Assembly (NCBI RefSeq): GCF_028276765.1 | Contig: NZ_JAPYVU010000013.1 | Location: 1-36,783 of the forward strand | Source of the DNA: Sulfurihydrogenibium sp. | GTDB lineage: Bacteria > Aquificota > Aquificia > Aquificales > Hydrogenothermaceae | DNA length: 36,783 nucleotides | Reading direction: 5' to 3' | Part shown: positions 18,863 through 25,700 of the stretch, in pieces | How positions within the stretch are numbered: the first letter of the stretch is position 1 | How the letters are laid out: the number at the start of each line of letters is the position of its first letter | Program-made: the position numbers and the translations under genes | The notes under the pieces: generated by a model | What the model was told of the DNA's origin: nothing | Seen by the model: only the letters and a program-made list of their open reading frames with translations | Databases searched by the model: none

Positions 18863-19202
18863 ATGGGAAAATATTATAAAAGAAAGCTTTTAAAACAAGT
18901 AAAAGAATTAGATGATGTTATGGAAAAACATCCAGAAATAATCTTTAGATTACAAGTTGTAGAATTGAGACTGTTCCAAAAATCCACATTGTCATTCTGA
19001 GCGAAGCGAAGAATCTCCTATTTTTCTTTTCAAGTCAAAAATCAAAAAAAAGATCCTTCGGCCTTCGGCCTCATGATGACAAGGATAAGGTAAGCTTACG
19101 AAAATTTTTGGAACACCCTCGTTGTAGAATTTGTTTTAAAACACTGTAGTAAAACTTGCAGTAGAAGCTTTTAGTGTATCAAAATCTACCATATATAAAT
19201 AA
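18863..19202 (+). pseudogene. Transposase N-terminal remnant interrupted by a MITE-like element
   Basis: ATG 18863 opens MGKYYKRKLLKQVKELDDVM and continues through PEIIFRLQVVEF. The frame is then broken by the 154-bp element at 18967-19120 and its 11-bp duplication. With the element and one duplicate removed, the frame continues VLKHCSKT. One extra base near 19155-19157 must also be ignored; after that AVEAFSVSKSTIYK follows up to TAA at 19200. This is a typical transposase helix-turn-helix (compare the common 'A..FGVS.STIYRW' pattern). The catalytic part is gone. The family (IS481- or IS3-like) is a guess from this HTH. Confidence 0.6.
18967..19120 (+). mobile_element. Intact 154-bp MITE-like element with 11-bp target duplication
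   Basis: The left end GAGACTGTTCCAAAAAT and the right end ATTTTTGGAACACCCTC are 17-bp terminal inverted repeats with two mismatches. Inside, GTCATTCTGAGCGAAGCGAAG with AATCTCC and AGATCCTTCGGCCTTCGG with CCTCATGATGAC form a long imperfect hairpin. GTTGTAGAATT occurs on both sides (18956-18966 and 19121-19131), a target-site duplication. It codes for nothing, so a transposase elsewhere must have moved it. The body resembles palindromic sequences widespread in bacterial intergenic regions. Confidence 0.85.
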
Positions 19203-19321
19203 CAATTCTGTTCTTTAAAAAATCGTTATGTATCAAAAAAGATGCTGCAATATATGCTATAGTATAACACAGAAAGACCTCATCATAGTTTAAACAAAAA
19301 ATCACCTATTACATACTTTTG

Positions 19322-19330
19322 TGATATTAT
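19322..19330 (+). promoter_or_regulatory. Extended -10 promoter of the sirtuin gene
   Basis: TGATATTAT fits an extended -10, about 65 nt before the ATG at 19397. No clear -35 is seen. Confidence 0.35.
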
Positions 19331-19396
19331 AAATTCAAACGAATCGGAATTTTTCCAAACCGGTATGACTTATACAATTATAAAGGACTAACTAAA

Positions 19397-20221
19397 ATGG
19401 AAGAAATAAAAATTGCTAAGCAGCAAATAGAGACGGCAGAAGCGATACTGATTACTGCCGGAGCAGGTATGGGTGTAGATTCCGGACTTCCTGACTTTAG
19501 AGGTACAGAAGGGTTTTGGAGAGCATATCCGATAGCCAAGAAGCTTGGGTTAAGGTTTGAAGAGCTTGCAAACCCAAGATGGTTTAAACAAGACCCCCAA
19601 TTAGCTTGGGCATTTTATGGACATAGATTAAAGCTATATAGAGAAACACAACCACATCAAGGATTTTATCTTCTAAAAGAATTAGTTAAAAAGAAAAACG
19701 AAAACTATTTTATCTTTACTTCAAACGTTGATGGACAATTTCAAAAAGCCGGTTTTGACGAAAACAAGATTGTTGAAATTCATGGCAGTATTCATTATTT
19801 ACAATGTGTAGAGCCTTGTAGTGATGAAATATGGAGTGTTGAAGGAATCGATGTTAATATTGATATGGAAAATTTTAAAGCTCTTCCACCACTACCTACA
19901 TGTAAAAATTGCGGCTCTTTGGCAAGACCAAATGTGCTGATGTTTAATGATTTTCAATGGGTTCTTCACAGAACAGAGGCACAAGAATTTAGATTTAATC
20001 TTTGGCTTGAAAAAGTTCAGAATAAAAATCAAAAGTTAGTTATTATTGAAATTGGAGCTGGAAAGGCGGTACCAACTGTAAGGCTAACGAGTGAAAGAAT
20101 AGCAAGATTACTAAATGGATTTTTGATAAGGATAAATCCAAGAGATTATGATGTCCCTACTAATATTAATGCAGTTTCTTTAAAAGTTGGCGGATTAGAA
20201 GGTTTGAAGTTAATCTTATGA
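19397..20221 (+). CDS. Sir2-family NAD-dependent protein deacylase
   Basis: A 274-residue sirtuin that removes acyl groups from protein lysines using NAD. The NAD pocket is GAGMGVDSGLPDFRG (22-36). TSNVDGQF (108-115) replaces the usual TQNIDGL. The catalytic histidine is His129 in EIHGSIH. The zinc cysteines are C137, C141, C169 and C172. RPNVLMFNDFQW (177-188) takes the place of the RPxVVxFGE motif. These differences put it in a bacterial branch away from the classic CobB, so the substrate may differ. AAAGGA lies upstream of the ATG. The gene stands alone, between transposon debris. Confidence 0.85.
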   Translation: MEEIKIAKQQIETAEAILITAGAGMGVDSGLPDFRGTEGFWRAYPIAKKLGLRFEELANPRWFKQDPQLAWAFYGHRLKLYRETQPHQGFYLLKELVKKKNENYFIFTSNVDGQFQKAGFDENKIVEIHGSIHYLQCVEPCSDEIWSVEGIDVNIDMENFKALPPLPTCKNCGSLARPNVLMFNDFQWVLHRTEAQEFRFNLWLEKVQNKNQKLVIIEIGAGKAVPTVRLTSERIARLLNGFLIRINPRDYDVPTNINAVSLKVGGLEGLKLIL

Positions 20222-20223
20222 TT

Positions 20224-20484
20224 ATAAAAGTGTGAGATTCTTCATGTAGCTTTTAGGATTAGCTTCTGACCTAATACTCACTGCGGTTAAAAATTCCAAA
20301 TACAGTCAAGCCACCAACAAGAAAGTAAAGGCAATTCAAAAATTGTTTACGATGAGTGATTAAGAGGGGAAAGAAATTCTTTTACCGGTTGCACAGCAGC
20401 ATTAACAATACGAATTTTTACAAGCAGTTTCCGGTTGCCCGCGGGTAGCATCATATAAGAACTCTTTTTGTTAGGTTAGAATCT
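20224..20484. other. Gene-free stretch with possible mobile-element debris
   Basis: No intact gene is seen. A short - strand ORF, 20347-20454 (35 codons; it includes PAGNRKLLVKIRIVNAAVQP), is richer in G+C than the surroundings, and an 8-bp palindrome CCCGCGGG lies at 20438-20445. It may be the tail of a lost transposase gene, but I cannot place it in a family. Confidence 0.3.
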
Positions 20485-20627
20485 AAGATTGTTCTAAAAA
20501 CCCAAATTGTCATTCTGAAGTCGGCGAAGAATCTCATTTTTTCTTATTTTAAAAAGAGGAGATCCTTCGGCCTACAGCCTCAGAATTACACGGAAAAGCA
20601 AGCTTACGAGAATTTTGGAACACCCTC
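20485..20627 (+). repeat. Palindromic MITE-like element, forward copy
   Basis: The left end AAGATTGTTCTAAAAACCC and the right end AATTTTGGAACACCCTC are clear, as are the paired halves (GTCATTCTGAAGTCGGCGAAG with AATCTC; GATCCTTCGGCCTACAGCC with TCAG). It is 143 bp. The flanks do not show a convincing direct repeat. The rng promoter starts about 20 bp after it. Confidence 0.8.
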
Positions 20628-20649
20628 GGATCTTAATAAAATCTTAAAG

Positions 20650-20658
20650 TGTTATAAT
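20650..20658 (+). promoter_or_regulatory. Extended -10 promoter of the rng unit
   Basis: TGTTATAAT is a perfect extended -10 just downstream of the palindromic element. The predicted start near 20665 is about 28 nt before the preferred TTG start (20693). Confidence 0.5.
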
Positions 20659-20692
20659 TATATTTCAAAAATAAGTAGCAATGAGGTATTTT

Positions 20693-22105
20693 TTGGATAG
20701 AAAGCTAATCATTACTAAAGGCATTAAGAATACATTTTATCTCATTTTAGAAGACAATATACCCGTTGAATTTAAGATAGAAGATATCGAGATATCTAAA
20801 CAAACTGGAAGTATATATAAAGGCAAGGTTTTAAGATATAGCCAAGCAATGGAAGCTTTTTTTGTTGATATCGGAGAGGATAAAGAAGCTTTCTTACCAA
20901 AAAAAGATATTTGTGAAGAAGTTTGTAAGAATATAGATAAAGGCTCTTCAATCTTGGTGCAAGTTAAAAGGTCTCCGGTTAGTACAAAGGGAGCAAAACT
21001 TTCCTGTAAAATTTCTCTTCCGGGTAAATATTTAGTACTACTTCCTCAAAGCAAAGGCAAAATCTCTATTTCATCAAAATATGAAGATAATGACGAAAGG
21101 AATGAAATTAAAGAAAGAATAAAAAATCTATTGCATGAAATAAATCAAGAAAATTTTGGATTAATCATTAGAACCGCCGCAAAGGATGCACCGGATGAAG
21201 CAATTTTAGAAGATTTTAAATTTCTTATAGAATTATGGAACCAAATCCAAAAAGATTATAATAAGAAAAAAGCTCCTTCTATAATATATGAAGAACCGTT
21301 TAAAGCCTTTGCAATTTTAAGAGATTATGCAGGCTCATTTTCCGAAATAATTTCAGATGATGTGTCTATCTTAAAGATGATTAAAAAGTTTGTATCAGAA
21401 AATTTTCCAAATGCAAACATAAAAATGACTCCATACAGAAAAAGAAAAGAGTCGTTATTCTATGAATATGAATTAGACAAGCTGATAAATAAAATCCTAT
21501 CACCTTATGCATATCTAAAAAGTGGTTCTTATCTTGTAATTCAAGAAACAGAAGCGTTGGTAGTTATTGATGTAAACAGCGGAAGCTGTCATAAACAGAA
21601 GAATTTAGAAGAAACGGCATTCAGAATAAACTTAGAAGCGATTCCAGAAATTGTTAGACAAATAAGACTTAGAGATTTAAGCGGAATAGTTGTTATAGAT
21701 TTTATTGATATGGTAAATCAAGAGCATAAAGAAGTTATCGTGGAAAGACTTAAAGAAGAGTTTAAAAAAGATAAAAGACCTGTAAAGATTAAAGGATTAA
21801 CACAGCTTGGGCTTTTAGAACTCTCAAGAAAGAAGCTTGAAGAAAGTCTTATAAAACAGCTTTCAGATTACTGTCAGCATTGTTATGGAAGAGGATATAT
21901 AAAATCTCAAGATGTAGTAATGTTTGAGCTTGAAAAGACAATTAATAAACTAAAACCATTTGCAAAAATGAAAATTATTATAAATCCAAAGCTTTCTAAA
22001 GCTGTAGACAATTTATTGGAGAATTTAAAACTAAAAGAGTTTGTAGAGATAGAGTATAATAATAAAATGCAGTTAGATAAATTTGAGGTTGAAAAAGTAT
22101 TATGA
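20693..22105 (+). CDS. rng: Ribonuclease G/E family endoribonuclease
   Basis: A single-strand-specific endoribonuclease for rRNA maturation and mRNA decay. An S1 domain spans about residues 35-115 counted from an upstream in-frame ATG at 20681 (GSIYKGKVLRY, AFFVDIGEDKEAFLP). The catalytic Mg aspartates are in VVIDVNSGS (D297) and VVIDFIDM (D340, D343). The zinc-link CxxC is CQHC (398-401), followed by YGRG. The length (about 470) fits RNase G rather than RNase E, as there is no long scaffold tail. I prefer TTG 20693: GAGGT (20683-20687) lies just before it, while ATG 20681 has no such site. The stop overlaps the bamD ATG (ATGA). Confidence 0.9.
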   Translation: MDRKLIITKGIKNTFYLILEDNIPVEFKIEDIEISKQTGSIYKGKVLRYSQAMEAFFVDIGEDKEAFLPKKDICEEVCKNIDKGSSILVQVKRSPVSTKGAKLSCKISLPGKYLVLLPQSKGKISISSKYEDNDERNEIKERIKNLLHEINQENFGLIIRTAAKDAPDEAILEDFKFLIELWNQIQKDYNKKKAPSIIYEEPFKAFAILRDYAGSFSEIISDDVSILKMIKKFVSENFPNANIKMTPYRKRKESLFYEYELDKLINKILSPYAYLKSGSYLVIQETEALVVIDVNSGSCHKQKNLEETAFRINLEAIPEIVRQIRLRDLSGIVVIDFIDMVNQEHKEVIVERLKEEFKKDKRPVKIKGLTQLGLLELSRKKLEESLIKQLSDYCQHCYGRGYIKSQDVVMFELEKTINKLKPFAKMKIIINPKLSKAVDNLLENLKLKEFVEIEYNNKMQLDKFEVEKVL

Positions 22106-23037
22106 AAAAAATCGTTGTATTTTTAATTTCAGGGTTAGTAATAGCTTCTTGTGCAGATAAAGGGCAAAAACTCTATGAAGGTCAGAAAAAACTAAGTAAG
22201 GGTCTTGAACTTTATAAAAAAGGTGAGTATAAAAAGGCAAAAGAAGAGCTTAAAAATGCAATCTTTAAATCTCAAGGTTTAACACCTGATCAAATCATGG
22301 AGGCAAGATTTGCGTTAGCGGATTCTTACTACAACAGAGAAGAATATATAGATGCAATAGTAGAATTTGAGGAGTTTATAGCACTATTTCCAACATCTCC
22401 AAAAGTGCCGGAAGCTTTATATAAGCTTGCCATATCTTACCTTTTTGTGTCTCCAGACTATAAAAGGGATATGACCTATGTAAACAAAGCACAAGAAAAA
22501 GCAGAAGAGATAATTTCAAGCTATCCAGATAGTAAATATGTTAAAGCAGCAAAAGAGATTTTAAAGAAAATAAATGAAATAAAAGCTAAACACACTTTGT
22601 ATATTGCAGAAACATACGAAAAGTATGGAAAGCCATACTCAGCTTCTGTATACTATCAGGAAGCTTATACAAACTACAAAGGTTACATAGAAAAAGACTA
22701 TGTAGCATACAAACTTGCATATAATTTAATTAATGCAGAAAATCAGTATGTAGGAGAAATAAACGAATTAAGACAAAAAATAAAAGAATTAGATAAAAAA
22801 ATCAATGAAGAGAAAGATTTAGAATCTAAAAATATACTTATTAATAGAAAGGCAATTCTTGAGCAAGAACTAAACGTATATCTAACAAGAATAGAAGAAT
22901 CAAAGCAGAGAGCAAAAGAGATTATAGAAAACTTTTCAAAAGCATTTCCAGATTCTAAGTACTTAACAGAAGTCAAAAACCTTGAAAAAAGTAGTAATTT
23001 GCAAAAATTATTAAGAAAAATAGATATCCTTAATTAA
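22102..23037 (+). CDS. bamD: Outer-membrane assembly lipoprotein BamD-like, TPR repeats
   Basis: A 311-residue lipoprotein. The signal KKIVVFLISGLVIASC puts the lipidated cysteine at 17. TPR-type helical pairs follow (YKKGEYKKAKEELKNAI; ALADSYYNREEYIDAI and EFEEFIALFPTSPKVPEAL; KAEEIISSYPDSKYVKAAKEI), matching the BamD/YfiO layout, in which the TPRs bind BamA substrates at the inner face of the outer membrane. A charged coiled coil (about 215-260) lies near the end and makes it longer than E. coli BamD (about 245). A YbgF/CpoB-like TPR protein is the alternative. The gene is coupled to rng by a 4-nt overlap. Confidence 0.82.
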   Translation: MKKIVVFLISGLVIASCADKGQKLYEGQKKLSKGLELYKKGEYKKAKEELKNAIFKSQGLTPDQIMEARFALADSYYNREEYIDAIVEFEEFIALFPTSPKVPEALYKLAISYLFVSPDYKRDMTYVNKAQEKAEEIISSYPDSKYVKAAKEILKKINEIKAKHTLYIAETYEKYGKPYSASVYYQEAYTNYKGYIEKDYVAYKLAYNLINAENQYVGEINELRQKIKELDKKINEEKDLESKNILINRKAILEQELNVYLTRIEESKQRAKEIIENFSKAFPDSKYLTEVKNLEKSSNLQKLLRKIDILN

Positions 23038-23046
23038 AGAGGTGAG

Positions 23047-23409
23047 ATGGAAACCTTAGAGATTGTAAAAAAGATAATTGAAAAAGCTGAAGAGAAAAAA
23101 GGCGAGGATATTGTAACTCTTGAAATAGGAAAGATCAATCCTATTATTGCAGATTACATGGTTATCATAACAGGGTCAGTGCCGATACATACTAGGGCAA
23201 TTGCAGATAATATCATAGGTGGTTTAAAAGAATACGGAGTAATACCTCACCACTTGGAAGGATATACAGAAGGAAGATGGATTGCCGTAGATTACGGAGA
23301 TATTATGATTAACATATTTCTGCCTGAGCTTAGAGATTATTATAAGCTTGAGTGGTTATGGTCTGATGCTCCACGGGTAGAATATACAGCAGAAGGAATA
23401 AAACAATAA
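23047..23409 (+). CDS. rsfS: Ribosomal silencing factor RsfS (YbeB/Iojap)
   Basis: A 120-residue factor that binds ribosomal protein L14 and blocks 30S-50S joining in starvation. IVTLEIGKINPIIADYMVI, the HTRAIADNI helix, EGYTEGRWIAVDYGDIMINI and the ending LPELRDYYKLEWLWSDAP are hallmark RsfS features. GAGGTGAG precedes the ATG. The stop abuts the murI ATG. Confidence 0.94.
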   Translation: METLEIVKKIIEKAEEKKGEDIVTLEIGKINPIIADYMVIITGSVPIHTRAIADNIIGGLKEYGVIPHHLEGYTEGRWIAVDYGDIMINIFLPELRDYYKLEWLWSDAPRVEYTAEGIKQ

Positions 23410-24192
23410 ATGCCGATTGGTGTATTTGATTCAGGGATAGGTGGACTTACCGTATTTAAAGAGATAGCTGCAAGCTTTCCAAAGGTAGATTTGTACTATC
23501 TTGGAGATACGGCAAGAGTTCCATACGGAAACAAATCAAAAACGACGATTATCAGATATTCTGTAGAATGTGCTAGTTATCTGTATCATAATTATAACGT
23601 AGATGCAATAGTAATAGCCTGTAATACAGCCTCTTCATATGCACTTGATACATTGAGAGAAATATTACCGATTCCTGTGATAGGCGTAGTTCAGCCGGGA
23701 GCAGAATCAGCTGTAAAAGTAAGTAAAAATAAAAAAATTGGCGTGATAGGCACGTCAGCGACTATAAAGAGCAATTCTTACCTTGAGACTTTAAAAAGCT
23801 TGGATAAAGATTTAGAAATCTATCAAAAAGCTTGCCCGTTGTTTGTTCCATTGGTAGAAGAAGGCTGGATAGATAATGAAGTAGCAAAGCTAACAGTTAA
23901 AGAGTATCTTGACGACCTTGTTAAAACAGGAATTGATACACTTATACTTGGATGTACCCATTATCCACTTTTGAAAAACACAATAAAGGATTTGTATCCG
24001 CATTTAAATATAGTTGATTCATCTGTAGCGATAGTGGAACATTTAAAAAACATAAAACTAAACATTGAAGAGACAGGAAAAAGAAAGATTTTTATAACCG
24101 ATGAGTCTCATGCTTTTGATAAGCTGAAAAATATGCTTGTTGGAGATATTAAGACAGAAAAAATAGAACTATCAGACCTATGCTCTCTTTAA
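23410..24192 (+). CDS. murI: Glutamate racemase (MurI)
   Basis: A cofactor-independent racemase of 260 residues that makes D-glutamate for peptidoglycan. PIGVFDSGIGGLTV (2-15) holds Asp7 and Ser8. The two catalytic cysteines are Cys71 (IACNTASS) and Cys182 (LGCTHYPLL). The start follows the rsfS stop with no gap. Confidence 0.96.
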   Translation: MPIGVFDSGIGGLTVFKEIAASFPKVDLYYLGDTARVPYGNKSKTTIIRYSVECASYLYHNYNVDAIVIACNTASSYALDTLREILPIPVIGVVQPGAESAVKVSKNKKIGVIGTSATIKSNSYLETLKSLDKDLEIYQKACPLFVPLVEEGWIDNEVAKLTVKEYLDDLVKTGIDTLILGCTHYPLLKNTIKDLYPHLNIVDSSVAIVEHLKNIKLNIEETGKRKIFITDESHAFDKLKNMLVGDIKTEKIELSDLCSL

Positions 24193-24207
24193 ATTCAAGG
24201 AGAAAAA

Positions 24208-25020
24208 ATGCTTAAAAGATACACAGTAAACTCACCAAAAACATTAAAAGATTTTATAGCTGAAAGCTTAAATATTTCAAAAAATCAAGCAAAAGATATT
24301 ATTGACAGTAGAAATGTTATTGTAAACAACAAAAGAGTTTGGATAGCATCACATAATCTAAAACCGGGGGATGTAGTCGAGATAGTTCAAAGTGAGCCAA
24401 AAAATGATTTAAAAATACTGTATGAAGATGATTATATCATTGCAATTGATAAACCACCAACAATCGTAAGCGATAAAGAAAACTCATCTGCAGAAGATAT
24501 GCTTAGAAAGAAGTTGAAAAACGATAAAATAAAAGCAATTCATAGACTTGATAAGGAAACTTCCGGTGTTTTAATTTTTGCAAAAGATTATAAAATCTTT
24601 GAAAAATTCAAAGAGATATGGGAAGATAAGAACGTTTTAAAAATTTACTTGGCTATATCTCATAACGAAGCAAGCTTTAAAGACTTTACAATCAATCAAG
24701 ATATAGATGGAAAACAGGCTATTACTCATTTAAAAGTTTTAAACAAAGGAAATGGTTTTACATACTTTCAAGTAAGAATAGAAACTGGAAGAAAACATCA
24801 GATAAGAAAACATCTTGCAAGTATAAGACATCCTATCGTTGGAGATAAAATTTATGGTATTAAAAAGTTTGAGAATAATTTAGTAAAAAGAGTAGCAAGA
24901 CAGATGCTTCATTCATACAAATTAGTTTTGATGCATCCTTACTTAAATAAAAAAATAGAAATAAACGCACCAATTCCGTCAGATTTTAAGAATGTGTTGA
25001 ACTATTTGAATGAGAGATGA
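24208..25020 (+). CDS. RluA/RluD-family pseudouridine synthase
   Basis: A 270-residue RNA pseudouridine synthase. An N-terminal S4 domain (about 10-60; LKDFIAESLNISKNQAKD, then VIVNNKRVW) binds RNA. The catalytic loop is HRLDKETSGVLIF (112-124), with Asp115 the nucleophile. RIETGRKHQIRKHLA is the downstream family motif. S4 plus this loop fits the RluD/RluC type (23S rRNA), but the target cannot be fixed by sequence alone. AAGGAG precedes the ATG. It is the last gene of the rng-led run. Confidence 0.88.
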   Translation: MLKRYTVNSPKTLKDFIAESLNISKNQAKDIIDSRNVIVNNKRVWIASHNLKPGDVVEIVQSEPKNDLKILYEDDYIIAIDKPPTIVSDKENSSAEDMLRKKLKNDKIKAIHRLDKETSGVLIFAKDYKIFEKFKEIWEDKNVLKIYLAISHNEASFKDFTINQDIDGKQAITHLKVLNKGNGFTYFQVRIETGRKHQIRKHLASIRHPIVGDKIYGIKKFENNLVKRVARQMLHSYKLVLMHPYLNKKIEINAPIPSDFKNVLNYLNER

Positions 25021-25050
25021 GAAGGAATCCTTCCTTTAATGTTTATCATT

Positions 25051-25152
25051 CAACCTTTTCCTGTCATCCTGAACGTAGTGAAGGATCTCATTTTTAATGT
25101 TTTTTTGAAAAGAAAGCAAGGAGATTCTTCGCTTATGCTCAGAATGACAGCA
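25051..25152 (-). repeat. Palindromic element core, reverse orientation
   Basis: CTGTCATCCTGAACGTAGTG followed by AAGGATCTC, and GGAGATTCTTCGCTTATGC followed by TCAGAATGACAG, pair into a hairpin of about 28 bp per arm. The terminal TGTTCCAAAAAT ends are missing. It lies between rluD-type and the small - strand gene, which converge. Confidence 0.75.
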
Positions 25153-25299
25153 TTAGGTGGCTTTGGTATTCTGAGAACTTTAATCTAAGAGATCTTATCA
25201 TTTAAAAAATGAGAAAATAAGAAGTTAGAAGTAATAGGTAAGAAAGGGAGGAGATTGTTCTCATGGTACAATACGAAAATAAAAGGTTAATTAATTTTT

Positions 25300-25344
25300 A
25301 GACTTAATTAAAGTTTTAAAACATTTTTTTATTAATTTTAGTCT
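25300..25344 (-). terminator. Possible AT-rich terminator hairpin
   Basis: AGACTTAATTAA (25300-25311) can pair with TTAATTTTAGTCT (25332-25344) with a small bulge. It lies just 3' of the - strand gene ending at 25353. The stem is AT-rich and the loop is long, so confidence is low. Confidence 0.25.
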
Positions 25345-25352
25345 TTCCACTT

Positions 25353-25604
25353 TTATTTAATTGATTGAATTTCTCTAATCTTTCTTGCAAGTTCTCTGAT
25401 CGCATCTATTTCACTGTATCCTTTTTCTACAAGCTCTCTAACAAATTGTGCTTTTGCTAAGGTGTTTAACTTCTCTACTATATCACCGGATACCTTACAT
25501 TCCTGAGGAGAAGGTTCGCCATTTTTTAGAGTCTCATTTATACACATTTCAATTTCTTCTGGTGTGAACTTTTTCGCAATTTCTTTTATCTCTTTTAAAT
25601 TCAT
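25353..25604 (-). CDS. Small helical protein of unknown function
   Basis: An 83-residue, charged, all-helical-looking soluble protein. I do not recognise it. It has two cysteines (CINETL, QECKV), separated by a Gly/Pro-rich turn (NGEPSPQ), and a C-terminal amphipathic part (FVRELVEKGYSEIDAIRELA). There is no signal or membrane segment. GAGGAAA lies ahead of the ATG, so it is likely to be a true gene. It diverges from the histidine kinase gene and may share a control region with it. Confidence 0.6.
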   Translation of the reverse strand: MNLKEIKEIAKKFTPEEIEMCINETLKNGEPSPQECKVSGDIVEKLNTLAKAQFVRELVEKGYSEIDAIRELARKIREIQSIK

Positions 25605-25630
25605 TTTTATTTCCTCGTCAATAAATTTTG

Positions 25631-25636
25631 TATAAT
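25631..25636 (+). promoter_or_regulatory. Possible -10 box of the histidine kinase gene
   Basis: TATAAT at 25631-25636 lies 65 nt before the TTG start, in the divergent spacer of 96 bp. No clear -35 is visible. Confidence 0.35.
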
Positions 25637-25700
25637 ATTACATTAATAAAATCCAGGTAATTTTCTATGAAAAAAAGCATAATTGTGAAGGTTTTATAAA

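Noticed and set aside
20485-20627. Target-site duplication around the element copy before rng
   Set aside because: The flanks share only a short ATCT-like match, so a duplication cannot be claimed.
25021-25045. GAAGG-AAT-CCTTC hairpin right after the pseudouridine synthase stop, as an intrinsic terminator
   Set aside because: The stem has five pairs and no proper T run follows; the palindromic element just downstream is a better candidate.
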